A stretch of 64,000 nt of DNA, from assembly GCA_029851415.1 (NCBI GenBank), contig CM056744.1, positions 67,388,172 to 67,452,171 on the forward strand, read 5' to 3'. Below, piece after piece: positions 33,176 through 42,057 of this stretch (within the stretch, counting starts at the first letter, position 1; each line of letters begins with the position of its first letter). This stretch comes from Eretmocerus hayati. Its lineage: Eukaryota; Arthropoda; Insecta; Hymenoptera; Aphelinidae. The position numbers and the translations under genes were made by a program. The notes beneath the pieces are model-generated. The model was given only the letters and a program-made list of their open reading frames with translations, made no database searches and was not told the origin of the DNA.

Positions 33176-36149
33176 AGAATTTTTTCATCTCTTGGTCAAT
33201 CTTTCAACAAAAAATTAAAAAATCCAAAAAAAAATAAAAAATCCCTTCGTGATGCAGCCACTATGAAAGTGGAGCCTCGAAGGTCGCAGTTTGACATTTG
33301 TCAAACTGTGATTGCCGCCTGAGCGCGACGATTATAAGTGGCTCGAAAGAACGATAAATTCATTCATCAAATAAATGGAATTGGAGAACGACTCCTTTAC
33401 CATCGTCTTGACTCTCGGCGGGACAAAAACCATCTACTATCATACCTTTTGGTAGCCTCTTGTCTCTTCAACGTCCAGCGTGCATGATTTTGCGTTTCAG
33501 CATTTTTTTCTCCGTCCAATGCAGCCAGCAAATTGCTTCCAGAGATTGTTCGTCAGCCCTTCTATATCCACCCCCCGGAATAACCCCGATTATGTCTTCT
33601 TTGAGGAAATTTTTGCGGTACAAAAGCATACATGTGGAAGCAATGGTTGTACATTCACGAAAGGGTCGACACCACTTTCCATGAACATTTTACGATAAGC
33701 CGCACAAGCTAGTCTTAGGATAGTCACATCTTGTCTCCAGTATTTCACTATTTCCTCGCGGAAATTGAATACCTCTTTGTTCTCGACTCGTTCCTCGTGC
33801 CAAATCAACAGCTTCTTCCTCTCTTCGCGGCTCATGGAATCTGGCGAATACATTTTCTTTTGTGGATATCTGTCATTGTAATCCTCGTTGCAGGGATGTT
33901 GGAAAGATGGGGAAATGGACCTTTTCTCGATGTCGGATAATCCGTAAGCTCTCGGCAACTTCGACAGAGGCATGTAAAAAAAGTTGGAACTGTCGATAAA
34001 TTTGGCGTGCAAGTATTCCATCAAGATTACTTTTGTGCCGTTCAAAATAACTGTTGGGTTAACGCGTTCGCTCTCATTCTCGACGAGATATTTCAAAAGG
34101 AACTAGGCGTCGAACCCACCCGCGAAATGCCCAGCCACTACCGTCTTTTCGAACGTTTTTCTCTCCTCCAGAGCCAGATCAATGAGCTGTTTGACGGGGT
34201 CGACATCGAGTTTTTATTCTCGTCTACCACACATGGCGCAATTTTGAGATATATAAGAATCATCGATGCAATAGTCACAAACTTGTTGAACAGTGCACAA
34301 ATTCGGTACATGGATTCTTCCCGATCGTCCCCCAATATGAGCTCGGTCTGTTGAGTATCAAAATCGTAGAATGAGAACATTCAGGGTTTTACTCCCTCGG
34401 TTCTCGGCAATAGGTTGCATGTAACAAAGATGCCCCAGTTGTAGTCTCTTGTGGCATATATCGCAAAAAGACGTACCGCATACATGCTGTTCTCCACGAT
34501 TGGTTGCGCGCACTGTTCTGAAACATCTTTGACAGATCATGATATTCTCACAAACACTACTTTTGTTGTCGAAAGAATTTACTCTTTTGTGGTTCTTATA
34601 GGAAGCATAGCCATGAAAACTTCTCGAAAAATCCATACAGACGCGTTTCAACTCATTCAAGCTACACATCGGTATGCTTAAACATGCTGGACATTTATTG
34701 CTGCATCTGTGGTCCTCAACTCTCTTATAACTTTGATTACACGGTATGCAATACCCATGGCTACCCGCAGCTCCAACCAGACTCAGTGTAGGCTGGTATC
34801 TCTATATGGTGTCTCATGTAATACATGATTCGTAGAGTCTACGATACTCTACCTTTGGAATGTATGACGAGTTTGCTTCCATCGTAAAGCGGGGGAGTTC
34901 CTCGTGCAAGCTCTTGGAATAAATAGACTACGAGAGCTGTGCCATGCTGTAGGAAAAAAGCTGGAATCGGTGGATCTCATCCATACCACAAAAGTCTGGG
35001 GTACTTGCAAACGCGAAGGTTGGAGTAAATCCGCAACAGTCTTCTTTTGGACAGTCCCATTGCTTCTCCGTACAGCATTCCAATAATCGTGCGAGTGGCC
35101 CGCACGTATTTGTCCTCAGACTGCGTGAGCATAAGCTGTCACCAAAGATCTCGGGAAGCAGAGGTTATCATCGTTGCAAATCGTGAGAATCGACCTCTTC
35201 TTCATATCTTTCTCAGTCAAACGGACTTTGCCTTGACCTCCTACGTTTCTGACAATACGATTGATTGTAAATGTGTCGTCGACTCCAAAGTCTCTTGAAC
35301 TCTGAGCAGCGTTGATGAATAATCCCCAAATTTCTCCAGAGTCAAAATTTTGTATCATTCTAAACGATATCCACAAGGATCCCTGGGTAAAATGTTGAGA
35401 ATCGATGGTTAGGCCAATGAGATTTGTCGGGTTTTCTCGTTCACACAAGTTCCGGTGAAGGTCTCTGAATCCTCTCTCAAGCCATTCGTATATATCAGAC
35501 CCTTCTGCTCTCATACGGATTATGATCTCGCGCCCCTCTATACCAAATCTCCGATAATGTCTCGGTATTTCATTAACAATCTCGAACATTAGTCCCTGCT
35601 CATTTGAAGAAATTCTTTTATGATTATCGGCTACGTATGCTATAATCTTGAGCATACGTACCATTAGAAGCTTTGACGGTCGACGAGGACGAAGATTGCA
35701 ATGACAGCGGTGTTCCTGAATCTCCATCTCCTGGCTCCTCTTCCTCCGAAGAGTTCGAGCTAGTATCGTACGATGGTCTCTCTCCACCACCTCGTTGCAC
35801 ATTCACGGTTGCATGATTTTGACCATCACGATCATTCATACCACGAGTCGATGGTGCAGACCCATCTGACCCTAGATATCGGGATTGATCACCAGCATCT
35901 TCGTATGTAAAACGCATGATGAACTCATCACCAGCAGAATCATTGTCCATACATTGTGCCACTGAATTGCTTTTTGAAATGTCCCTCCTCCCCATGAAGG
36001 CCCTCAGATGGGTGTATAGATTATAATCACCCTTCTTCTTCTCGGCGATTCTCGTGACGAATCGGCGCAATATTCCTTCATCAAACAGTTCAACACTCAA
36101 ACGATGATCGATGATCTCAAAACTACTGTGCAAGAGTAAGAACGAGAAC

Positions 36150-36305
36150 AAATGGTCCAATGTATATGCCATAGCCCGTTCACTAACTTCCGCCAGTTTA
36201 TCCAAAAATCGCTTCGCCGGAATCTCGGACGGGTTTTGAACATATTGTCAAGTCGGTTTATGAACTGGCTAGCCGGTTCATAAACTGGCGAGGGGCCGAT
36301 CCGCC
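36150..36305 (-). repeat. Left arm of a diverged inverted duplication
   Basis: It is the reverse complement, with ~20% differences and indels, of 37,005-37,215. Shared words include gaacatattgtcaagtc and ggcgaggggccgatccgcc. The outer half overlaps the N-terminal coding end of PolB, so this arm carries Polinton 5' sequence. Short palindromic words of the type ctagccggtttataaactgg repeat within it. Confidence 0.7.
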
Positions 36306-36556
36306 GTTTCTTCAGCGTGTACACGGCTTTGAAATATGAACATAGGATGAAACACGCAGTGGTCGTTTGGAGAGTGAGATGAGCTTCTGATCATCATATC
36401 AAGTCAATGTTTTATGTAAGGTACATAATCGTCACACAGATTGATATAGCTGATGAATGCAAATATTCTTAGCTTATATCGTACACAAAACTTATCAAAA
36501 CATGTCGTCTGGCGATGGCATCGCGACCCACACTTCACATTGTTTTGAAAGCAAAA

Positions 36557-36889
36557 TCATCGTTTGGTTTTACACTGTTTAGTGCTTACTGCACAATCAC
36601 ATTCCTTCATACTTTGGCTAGCACTGGTCGATTGTTTCGATGAAACCTCTCTCAAAGTCAATGATATATCAATGTTAACATCAGTCAAGCGAACAGCTTC
36701 AGTTCCAGCGGGCAGTAGATCTGATCGTGGGAACCATCCTTTAGTTATGCCGTCTCTTGTTCCCATTTGATACACTGCGTTTTGTATATCTACTATAACA
36801 CCGATGACACGGGGTCGATACGATTCCTTTACTTGGAGCACTTTCTCTGCGAGCACACGTCTCACAGCACATCTCAGAGATTTCAACAA
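36557..36889 (-). pseudogene. Integrase C-terminal fragment (KRBA2/SCAND3 type)
   Basis: The frame contains YRPRVIGVIVDIQNAVYQMG then TRDGITKGWFPRSDL. This resembles the C-terminal domain of the transposon-derived integrase in KRBA2/SCAND3-like and Ginger-like proteins (GVIVxxxNxxYxIGTxxGxxKxxxxR). The zinc-binding and catalytic parts are absent. It lies between the two arms of the inverted duplication, and whether it belonged to the Polinton is open. The call rests on a short motif. Confidence 0.45.
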
Positions 36890-37004
36890 CTTGGCGAATC
36901 ACGGAATCGAACTAATTTGGCGTCATAATTAAGTTTGTTAATATACATAATCGAATTGTCGCGCACATATACTTCCTTCGAAACACCACAGCCATGCAGT
37001 GGAC

Positions 37005-37240
37005 AACAGGCGGATCGGCCCCTCGCCAGTTTATAAACCGGCTAGCCAGATTATAAACTGACTTGACAATATGTTCAGAAGCCGTTCGAGGTTTCGGTGG
37101 AGCCGTTTTTGAATACACTGGCTGCGAGTTGATAAACTGGCTAGCTAGTATATAAACGGGCTAGCCGGTCTATGAACTGGCGGGAGTTGGTGAACGGGCT
37201 ACGACATATAGATAGGCAGACCTTCTATACTTTCTGCCCA
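37005..37240 (+). repeat. Right arm of the inverted duplication
   Basis: The plus strand reads RRIGPSPVYKPASQIIN and LDNMFRSRSRFR, matching the minus-strand reading of the left arm (RRIGPSPVYEPASQFIN, LDNMFKTRPRFR). It then shows a decayed version of the PolB N-terminal stretch. An extra ~65 bp of ctagcyrgtmtataaacygg units is inserted at 37,125-37,190. It is probably the 5' edge of a second, opposite Polinton copy. Confidence 0.6.
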
Positions 37241-37496
37241 TCGTGGACTACACATAGTTCTGATATGAGTATGATGCACCCACGCGTACCGAAAAAGACA
37301 CTTGATCGTATCCACAAAGAGTTTGTGCCCCTCCGGCCGATCCATGTTGTGCGAGTGACACTGAAATCGTCCGTGAGCTGCGATGAATTCATACTAGTTT
37401 TGAATGGTTGGGGGCGATCATCTAACGTCTGACGTCTCGATGCAGTGATGGTGGTCGTCACCATATCCACAATCTCATCTGGTTTCGTTCGGTCCA
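37241..37496. other. Unassigned stretch between Polinton and R1 relics
   Basis: Open frames on both strands, none recognised. The boundary between the inverted duplication and the R1 element is not visible. Confidence 0.35.
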
Positions 37497-37499
37497 ATT

Positions 37500-37632
37500 A
37501 AGGCTAGCTCCGTTTAGCTCGGTCCAGTACATCGTAGTTCGATTTTGTTTGATCTAAATTCAGCTAATTCGGACCAGCTTGGTCTAATATGGTATAACTC
37601 GCTCTAGTTCGGTCAAATCAGGTCGAGTTCAT
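37500..37632. repeat. Degenerate minisatellite inside the R1 relic
   Basis: Imperfect ~12-bp words of the type tcggtccagtay or ttcggtcaaat recur about ten times. On both sides the R1 frame shows a related phrase (AEAVDLMTTT and DEIVDMVTTT, minus strand), so a short piece of coding sequence was duplicated around it. Confidence 0.5.
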
Positions 37633-38450
37633 GTGGTCGTCATCAAATCCACAGCCTCGGCCGCGGTGGAGTTCATCGGGAGAGCTTCGGCTGTATCTAT
37701 CGATTCCCGGAATTCTCCCTCGTCCAGCTTGCGTACCTGCCACCCCGTCGGTCGCGGTCTGCGTGTCGTCTGTCTCTGTCCGTCAGTTCTAAGCCGAAAC
37801 CGAATAGGTCGATGGTCACTCAGTGTTTCCGTGTCCAGAACCTCCCACGATGTCATACGTCCCATGAGCGACGGGCTCATGAACGTCAGGTCTAGGACCG
37901 ATGACGAACCTCCCTCCCGGGACCGAGTGTCGTGCCGGTAGTAGGTGATAACCCCCGTCTCGTTTGCGAGCACTAATCCTAATGCCTCCATGGTATCAGC
38001 GAGTATTACCCCCCGTCTATTGCGTGGCCCCCCCGCTCCAAGTCGGTTCCTTGGAGTTGAAATCCCACGCGATTATAACTGGGCCCCCTCCCCCCCCCCC
38101 ATCGCCTGACATCCTCTTCTAGGTCGTGAAGCTCGTCTTCGAATCCGTGCGTCTTAAGCGACGGCGAATAGTAGCAGCTATAGACTGCCGTGCCCCCTAT
38201 GGTCTTCCGAGCGAAACCGCGGCCACTTATTGCTGGTCCAGTCTCACGGATCGCAGGATTCATGATCTGGATTACAGCGGTTCCCCAGTGATCGAAAATG
38301 GATCGGGAGAATTTGCGCTTTCGAGGCGGTTCGGAGATAATCAGAACATCGATCCCGTCTTCTTTGGCAACAGCGCATAGGAGATCGTTCGCGTCCCCGC
38401 TCTTCCTGAAGTTGGCTTGGATGAACTGAGCCATTTCGACCCCTCCTCCG
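37629..38450 (-). pseudogene. R1-type ORF2, endonuclease domain only
   Basis: Begins MAQFIQANFRKSGDANDLL, with the N-terminal Asn of the APE-type nuclease, then DVLIISEPP (catalytic Glu). The next conserved piece (38,080-38,100) reads WDFN in place of GDFN. After a shift, SSSVLDLTF and LSDHRPI (catalytic SDH) appear at 37,629-37,991. APE-type endonucleases nick the target DNA. Coding stops after the endonuclease. Confidence 0.8.
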
Positions 38451-38529
38451 TTTGTCCGTGCTCTTCGCCTTCTGGTAGGCAGTGCAGTTCCTCGCCCCAG
38501 ATCTGTGATCGGATTTGGACCCGATCGCC

Positions 38530-40342
38530 GCACCGCTCAAGCATTTTGGCTTCCATTTGCAGGTAGCGGCGAGATGTCCTGGTTCGCCGCACTGAAAGCA
38601 GAGTTTCAGTCTCCGATCCTCCGTCTTCTCCTTCTTGCAGCCCGAGGTCTTGTGGCTGTACTCAAGACAGTTGTAACACCGTGGAATGCCAGCTTTTTCG
38701 CGGATCCTAACTCTGTCACTGCGATATTTCCTCTCTCACTCTCTGGCAAGACCTTAGTACTTGGCCCTCGTCAACGTCGTAGTCGACTCCGAGCAGCTCA
38801 AGAGTAGATATGTTCAAGAGGCAATGGACAGCTCCTTCTTCGCCGACCACTGGTGCCAAGGCTGTCTTCACGGCTGAGGCGTCGGTACCCTCCCTCAATT
38901 CGATGAGGACTTGGCCCTCCTTTGTCTTGCGGAAACCCGTGACTTTTGTGCCTACTTCCTCGTCGGCGGCATTCGTCTTGATTTTCTGCAGCATGTCTGC
39001 ATAGGTGAGCCCTCCCTGATTTGCCGTGATGAGGATGGCCTCAGGCTTGGCTCTTCTCGGCTTCATTTTCGCCTCCTTTCCGGCGGCATCATTCGATCTA
39101 CCGCTCTTCTTCGCCTTCTTTGCTTCTTTCTTCGACACCACTTCCTTCCAAGGCCCAATCTGCTCAGGCCGATTGGGCGTCGATGTCGAGCGCGGTGTTT
39201 CGAGACCTGACGGTGGAGGTCCGTATCGCGTCCCCTTCGAGAAGCGTTGTTGCTCCGGTCGCGATTCCGGTTTCCCTGCCTCCCTCCCCTGGAAGCCATC
39301 ACCCGACGCGGCCTGTTTTTTTGTGGCCGGAGGCTGCACATTCCCCCTCGCTTCCAGGGTCTTTTCCGTTTCGAGGAGCGTTGTCTCGAAAGCAGCCCGC
39401 TTCACCTTGTCTGTCGCGAGTAGGCCTTCGAGCGCGTGGCCTATCTTCTTGAGTTTTTCAATGTCACCCTTGGTCCCTTCTGGGTTGCTCGAAATAGACT
39501 CGGCTATCCCTATAACCAAGTTGAAGTGCTCGAGGAGGAGATATGTCTTTTCCTCCATCTCTTCCCGGCACATTTTCAGGTCCCCCCATTTCCCCATGAG
39601 ATCGCCTGCCTCGTTTCCACTCTTTTGTCTTGCCGCATCTCCGGATAAAAGAATAGGGTCAATCTCCATTAGACTCTTCATCGTGTACTCTCTTGTCGAG
39701 CGCACCGATTCCGGGAGTCAGGATTGTTCCGTTCCCTTGGGACCCTATAGTGGAGTCGAACTCGCTCGAGTCTGAGCTCAAGTTGACGGCGTGATCATCC
39801 CCGTTGCTAGGTTGCGTAATCTGGATCCTGAGCGCGGGGTTGTTCTTCAGCAGCTTCTCTGCATCATCTTGTGCTTCTGCTGCCACCTTCGCATTCTTCC
39901 CTAGTTGGACCGGAAAAGTGAGCTCCGATTGTTTCAGCACTCGTTTTTCCGCTTCCTCACCCAAACCCTTCCTCTTCTTGCTGTTTGGGGTGAGGTCTCT
40001 CTCCCTCTTGCGTTGGTCCTTTCCTCCAACTCTTTCCGCCTGCGGCGTATTTTCATCGCTTGTAGCTTCACGCGTGAGTCTACCTGCCAAGTGTGCCACT
40101 GGTAGCGCGCTTTGCATCGTTGGGCCCCCTCCCCCAAGATCCGAATGGGGCCCAGCTTTACTTGGGGAATTATTGCCGTCAATGCTGGACATCATCTTCT
40201 TTCTTCTGTTTTCCAGGGCCTGGAATCGCATGCTGGCCGACCCCGGACCAGACCAGCACGGGTGTGGTGTTCCGTGTGATGCGTGTTCTGTATAATGTTG
40301 GTATGTTTGTGTAATGCTTGAGCAGGCGTAAGTATGGTGCAT
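38530..40342 (-). pseudogene. R1-type ORF1 (gag-like)
   Basis: Starts at the ATG at 40,342 or at the inner MMSSIDGNN. The first frame to ~39,690 is hydrophilic; after a frameshift (38,716-39,705) come a charged middle, the R1 gag core (PEAILITANQGGLTYADMLQ, GFRKTKEGQVLIEL, and a TLELLGVDYDVDEG turn) and, after another shift, CCHC knuckles including CYNCLEYSHKTSGC and CFQCGEPGHLAATC (~38,560-38,680). ORF1 proteins bind element RNA. Two frameshifts make this copy inactive. Confidence 0.8.
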
Positions 40343-40447
40343 GTAGGGTGTAGTGTGTTGAAGTGTAAGTGTAGGACTCGGGTCCGGAGGGGCGTCGCTC
40401 CCTCAAGCTCAAAGTGCAACCCGAAAGTCACACCCAGAGCCCTCTAC

Positions 40448-40489
40448 GGCGTCTTTCTCTCTCTCTCTCCCTCTCTCTCTTTCTCTCTG
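40448..40489. repeat. (TC)n-rich tract
   Basis: Pyrimidine tract between the 5' end of the R1 relic (minus) and the 5' end of the family-A LINE (plus). Confidence 0.9.
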
Positions 40490-40944
40490 CGCAGCCGTAA
40501 GTAGAAACACACGTCTCTCGTCATACGCTCTGCTTACATACGCCATCCTCACTGTTTTTTTGTACTTTGCTGCCCGAGGTGGAGTTCATCACGTGTAGTG
40601 GCATCCCACTGGCTCACGCACGCAATGAGCAAATGCAGTTGGCTCGTTTTTTCTTTGAGCCAGGGAGCCATATACGTGTGTTATCATTTTGGAGGTTAGT
40701 CACTGGAGAGTGCAAGCCCGGCATTTAGCAGCCTTCGATCGCAGCTCCTCAGCGCTCCTGCAGTAAGTTGCCAATACTATCAGCACAACAATCGTGCAAG
40801 GGCTGCAGGTCAGTTACCACCGGAGCAACGCCACTCAATTACCGGCGTGTAGATGACGCCATGTCAACCGATCCAGTGCTACTGAATTTGCTTCTGTTTG
40901 GTCATCAACACCACGATCAACTGCTCAGCACGCGAGTGTGAGTG
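40490..40944 (+). promoter_or_regulatory. Family-A 5' leader
   Basis: Non-coding leader before ORF1. GTAAGT at 40,497-40,502, a splice-donor-like word, stands 8 bp from the tract, as in families B and D. An internal Pol II promoter is expected for such LINEs, but I see no firm motif. Confidence 0.5.
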
Positions 40945-42057
40945 ATGAACCTAAACATTGGTGCCGCGGAAAATCAGTGTCTATTGTGTAACATTATTGT
41001 AAAACGCGGAAAGCCCCCAATCCAATGCAATAGCTGTGCCGGTTTAACTCATCTCGCGTGTTGCTCTGATTCCATCACGACCTCAAGTGTATTCGAGTGT
41101 GGTGATTGTGTGTCGTGAAAACAACAACAGAGTCCCTTTGTAGCTCAATTGTCGTCTGCTCCTCAGCAGACGTGTCATAGCTCTCGCAAACGATCTGCTA
41201 CGTCACCACCACTTTTGTCCAACTCACGTACCAAGGTTGGGCAGACAGTAACATCGTCTCAAATACAACTTTCAGAAATCGGAACCATGTCACAATTTGA
41301 GTCGGAAGCTAAAAAATTTCAAGACGATCCCGCGATTCCTGAACATCTGAAAAAGTTGGGCTCATTGCTGGAGAATTCTCATTCGTCGTTGAAATCACAA
41401 CTCTCGACCATAGAAACCCGCTTAACAGCTAATGAAACGGAACACGCGCGCGCGTCCGCTAGCCTACGGGCAGATTTTGTTGCGAGTCGAACCCAAGTAG
41501 ACCCAAGCGAAATTCAAATCTCGGGTATCCCTGATTCCATCACCACTCGAGACCAAGAGACAGTGACTGCAGTTTTGAATGCGATTGAGTGCGCTGATCG
41601 CGTGGGAACAATTCTGTCTATTAGACGCTGGATATTCCCCGCATCTCGTGCACCTCTCCATCTACCCAGCACGAGCTCCCAATCTAACAATATGACACCG
41701 CAAAATCCGAACGCTGGCAAAATTGCACTTGTCGTCAAGTTTTGCTCTCCGACTGTGCGCGATTTTGTTTTTCTCAAATCATCGTCGCTCAAAAGTAAAA
41801 CTGCACAGGAGGTTCTCGGCTCTGGCGGAGATGCCAAAATCTACTTGAACCCTGTTCTACCTCCACAAGTTTACAAAATCTGGCGCACAGCATTAGCAAA
41901 ATTGAGGGAACTTGGGTATCTGAGAACTGTTGTGCAGAATCTGACTGTCATGATGCGGCCTGCCCCTCGAGCTGACCTGATTCCTATCCTGGCCCCTGAA
42001 GATTTCCAGCCTTTGGTACCCAATCAGCGCACTAAGCCTCTGGAAACAGCTCCATGA
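40945..42057 (+). pseudogene. Family-A ORF1 (PHD finger + RNA-binding)
   Basis: ATG at 40,945. The PHD-like finger CLLCN...CNSC...HLAC...CGDC occupies residues ~12-56. An in-frame TGA at 41,116-41,118 follows at once, and the same frame then runs on 313 codons to TGA 42,055-42,057: a Ser-rich linker, a coiled-coil-like stretch (SLLENSHSSLKSQLSTIETR), and a conserved C-terminal domain (KIYLNPVLPPQVYKIW). A related C-terminal piece recurs in families C and D. The first TGA is a mutation or a read-through site. ORF1 proteins coat element RNA. Confidence 0.75.

Larger units (their letters stand above)
30718..33373. repeat. Concatemer of tRNA-headed 430-bp units in PolB
   Basis: Five direct units (from 31,166; period 430, 430, 430, 432 bp) follow one unit in inverted orientation (30,718-31,165). 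Units are almost identical and each has a tRNA-like segment with A and B boxes. Both sides of the whole block carry the 13-bp word aatggaattggag (30,705-30,717 and 33,374-33,386). It therefore inserted as a unit, or grew after one insertion, in the polymerase gene. One copy of the word plus the two flanks restores the phase of the gene. A diverged relative lies at 18.4 kb. Confidence 0.9.
24604..36236 (-). mobile_element. Maverick/Polinton (adintovirus-like) block
   Basis: All recognised genes run on the minus strand: PolB, ATPase, core-type protein, an unnamed gene, capsid C-terminus, and a two-domain protease gene. Protein-primed PolB, an A32/FtsK-HerA-type ATPase, an F54H12.2-like capsid protein and an adenain-like protease together define Polintons and the related animal adintoviruses. 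I found no Polinton-type integrase inside the block and no terminal repeats of the expected length, so the ends given are the limits of readable homology. PolB, capsid and protease are broken. Confidence 0.9.
29071..36236 (-). pseudogene. Polinton protein-primed DNA polymerase B, split
   Basis: From the N-terminus: a variable, acidic region (35,624-36,236); a terminal-protein-like part ending DNLCFPRSLV (~35,140); an N-terminal zinc finger with CDICHKRLQLGHLCYMQP (34,358-34,669); Exo I YDFDTQQ (~34,360; family has DFE); exonuclease FIDSSNFFYMPLSKLPRAYG (33,590-34,096); polymerase motif A DVYSLYPY (~30,380); motif B region near KFGQR (~29,765); motif C YFDRDSL (~29,498); and a C-terminal PYG (~29,080). 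It has several frameshifts (near 35,700, 34,370, 34,100, 29,430), an in-frame TAA at 30,009-30,011, and the 2.66-kb array. It is dead. Confidence 0.9.
37441..40447 (-). mobile_element. R1-type non-LTR retrotransposon, 3'-truncated
   Basis: On the minus strand: a 5' leader ending at a (GA)n tract, a gag-like ORF1 with zinc knuckles, then the endonuclease of ORF2. Reverse transcriptase and 3' end are missing, the reverse of the usual 5' truncation of LINEs. It meets the plus-strand family-A LINE head to head at the tract 40,448-40,489. Confidence 0.8.

Noticed and set aside
31309..33237. 68-97-codon frame repeated five times (starts MTDRIERLAQEM)
   Set aside because: It lies across the tRNA-like segment and A-rich part of the 430-bp repeat; it is repeated only because the DNA is repeated, and no copy has coding-type changes.
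30718..33373. CRISPR-like array
   Set aside because: 430-bp nearly identical units without unique spacers, in a eukaryotic context.
34007..34354. Plus-strand frames of 80-115 codons within PolB
   Set aside because: Antisense to readable polymerase exonuclease sequence.
39026..39775. 249-codon plus-strand frame, and others at 39.8-40.3 kb
   Set aside because: Antisense shadow of the R1 ORF1, which has clear gag and zinc-knuckle motifs on the minus strand.
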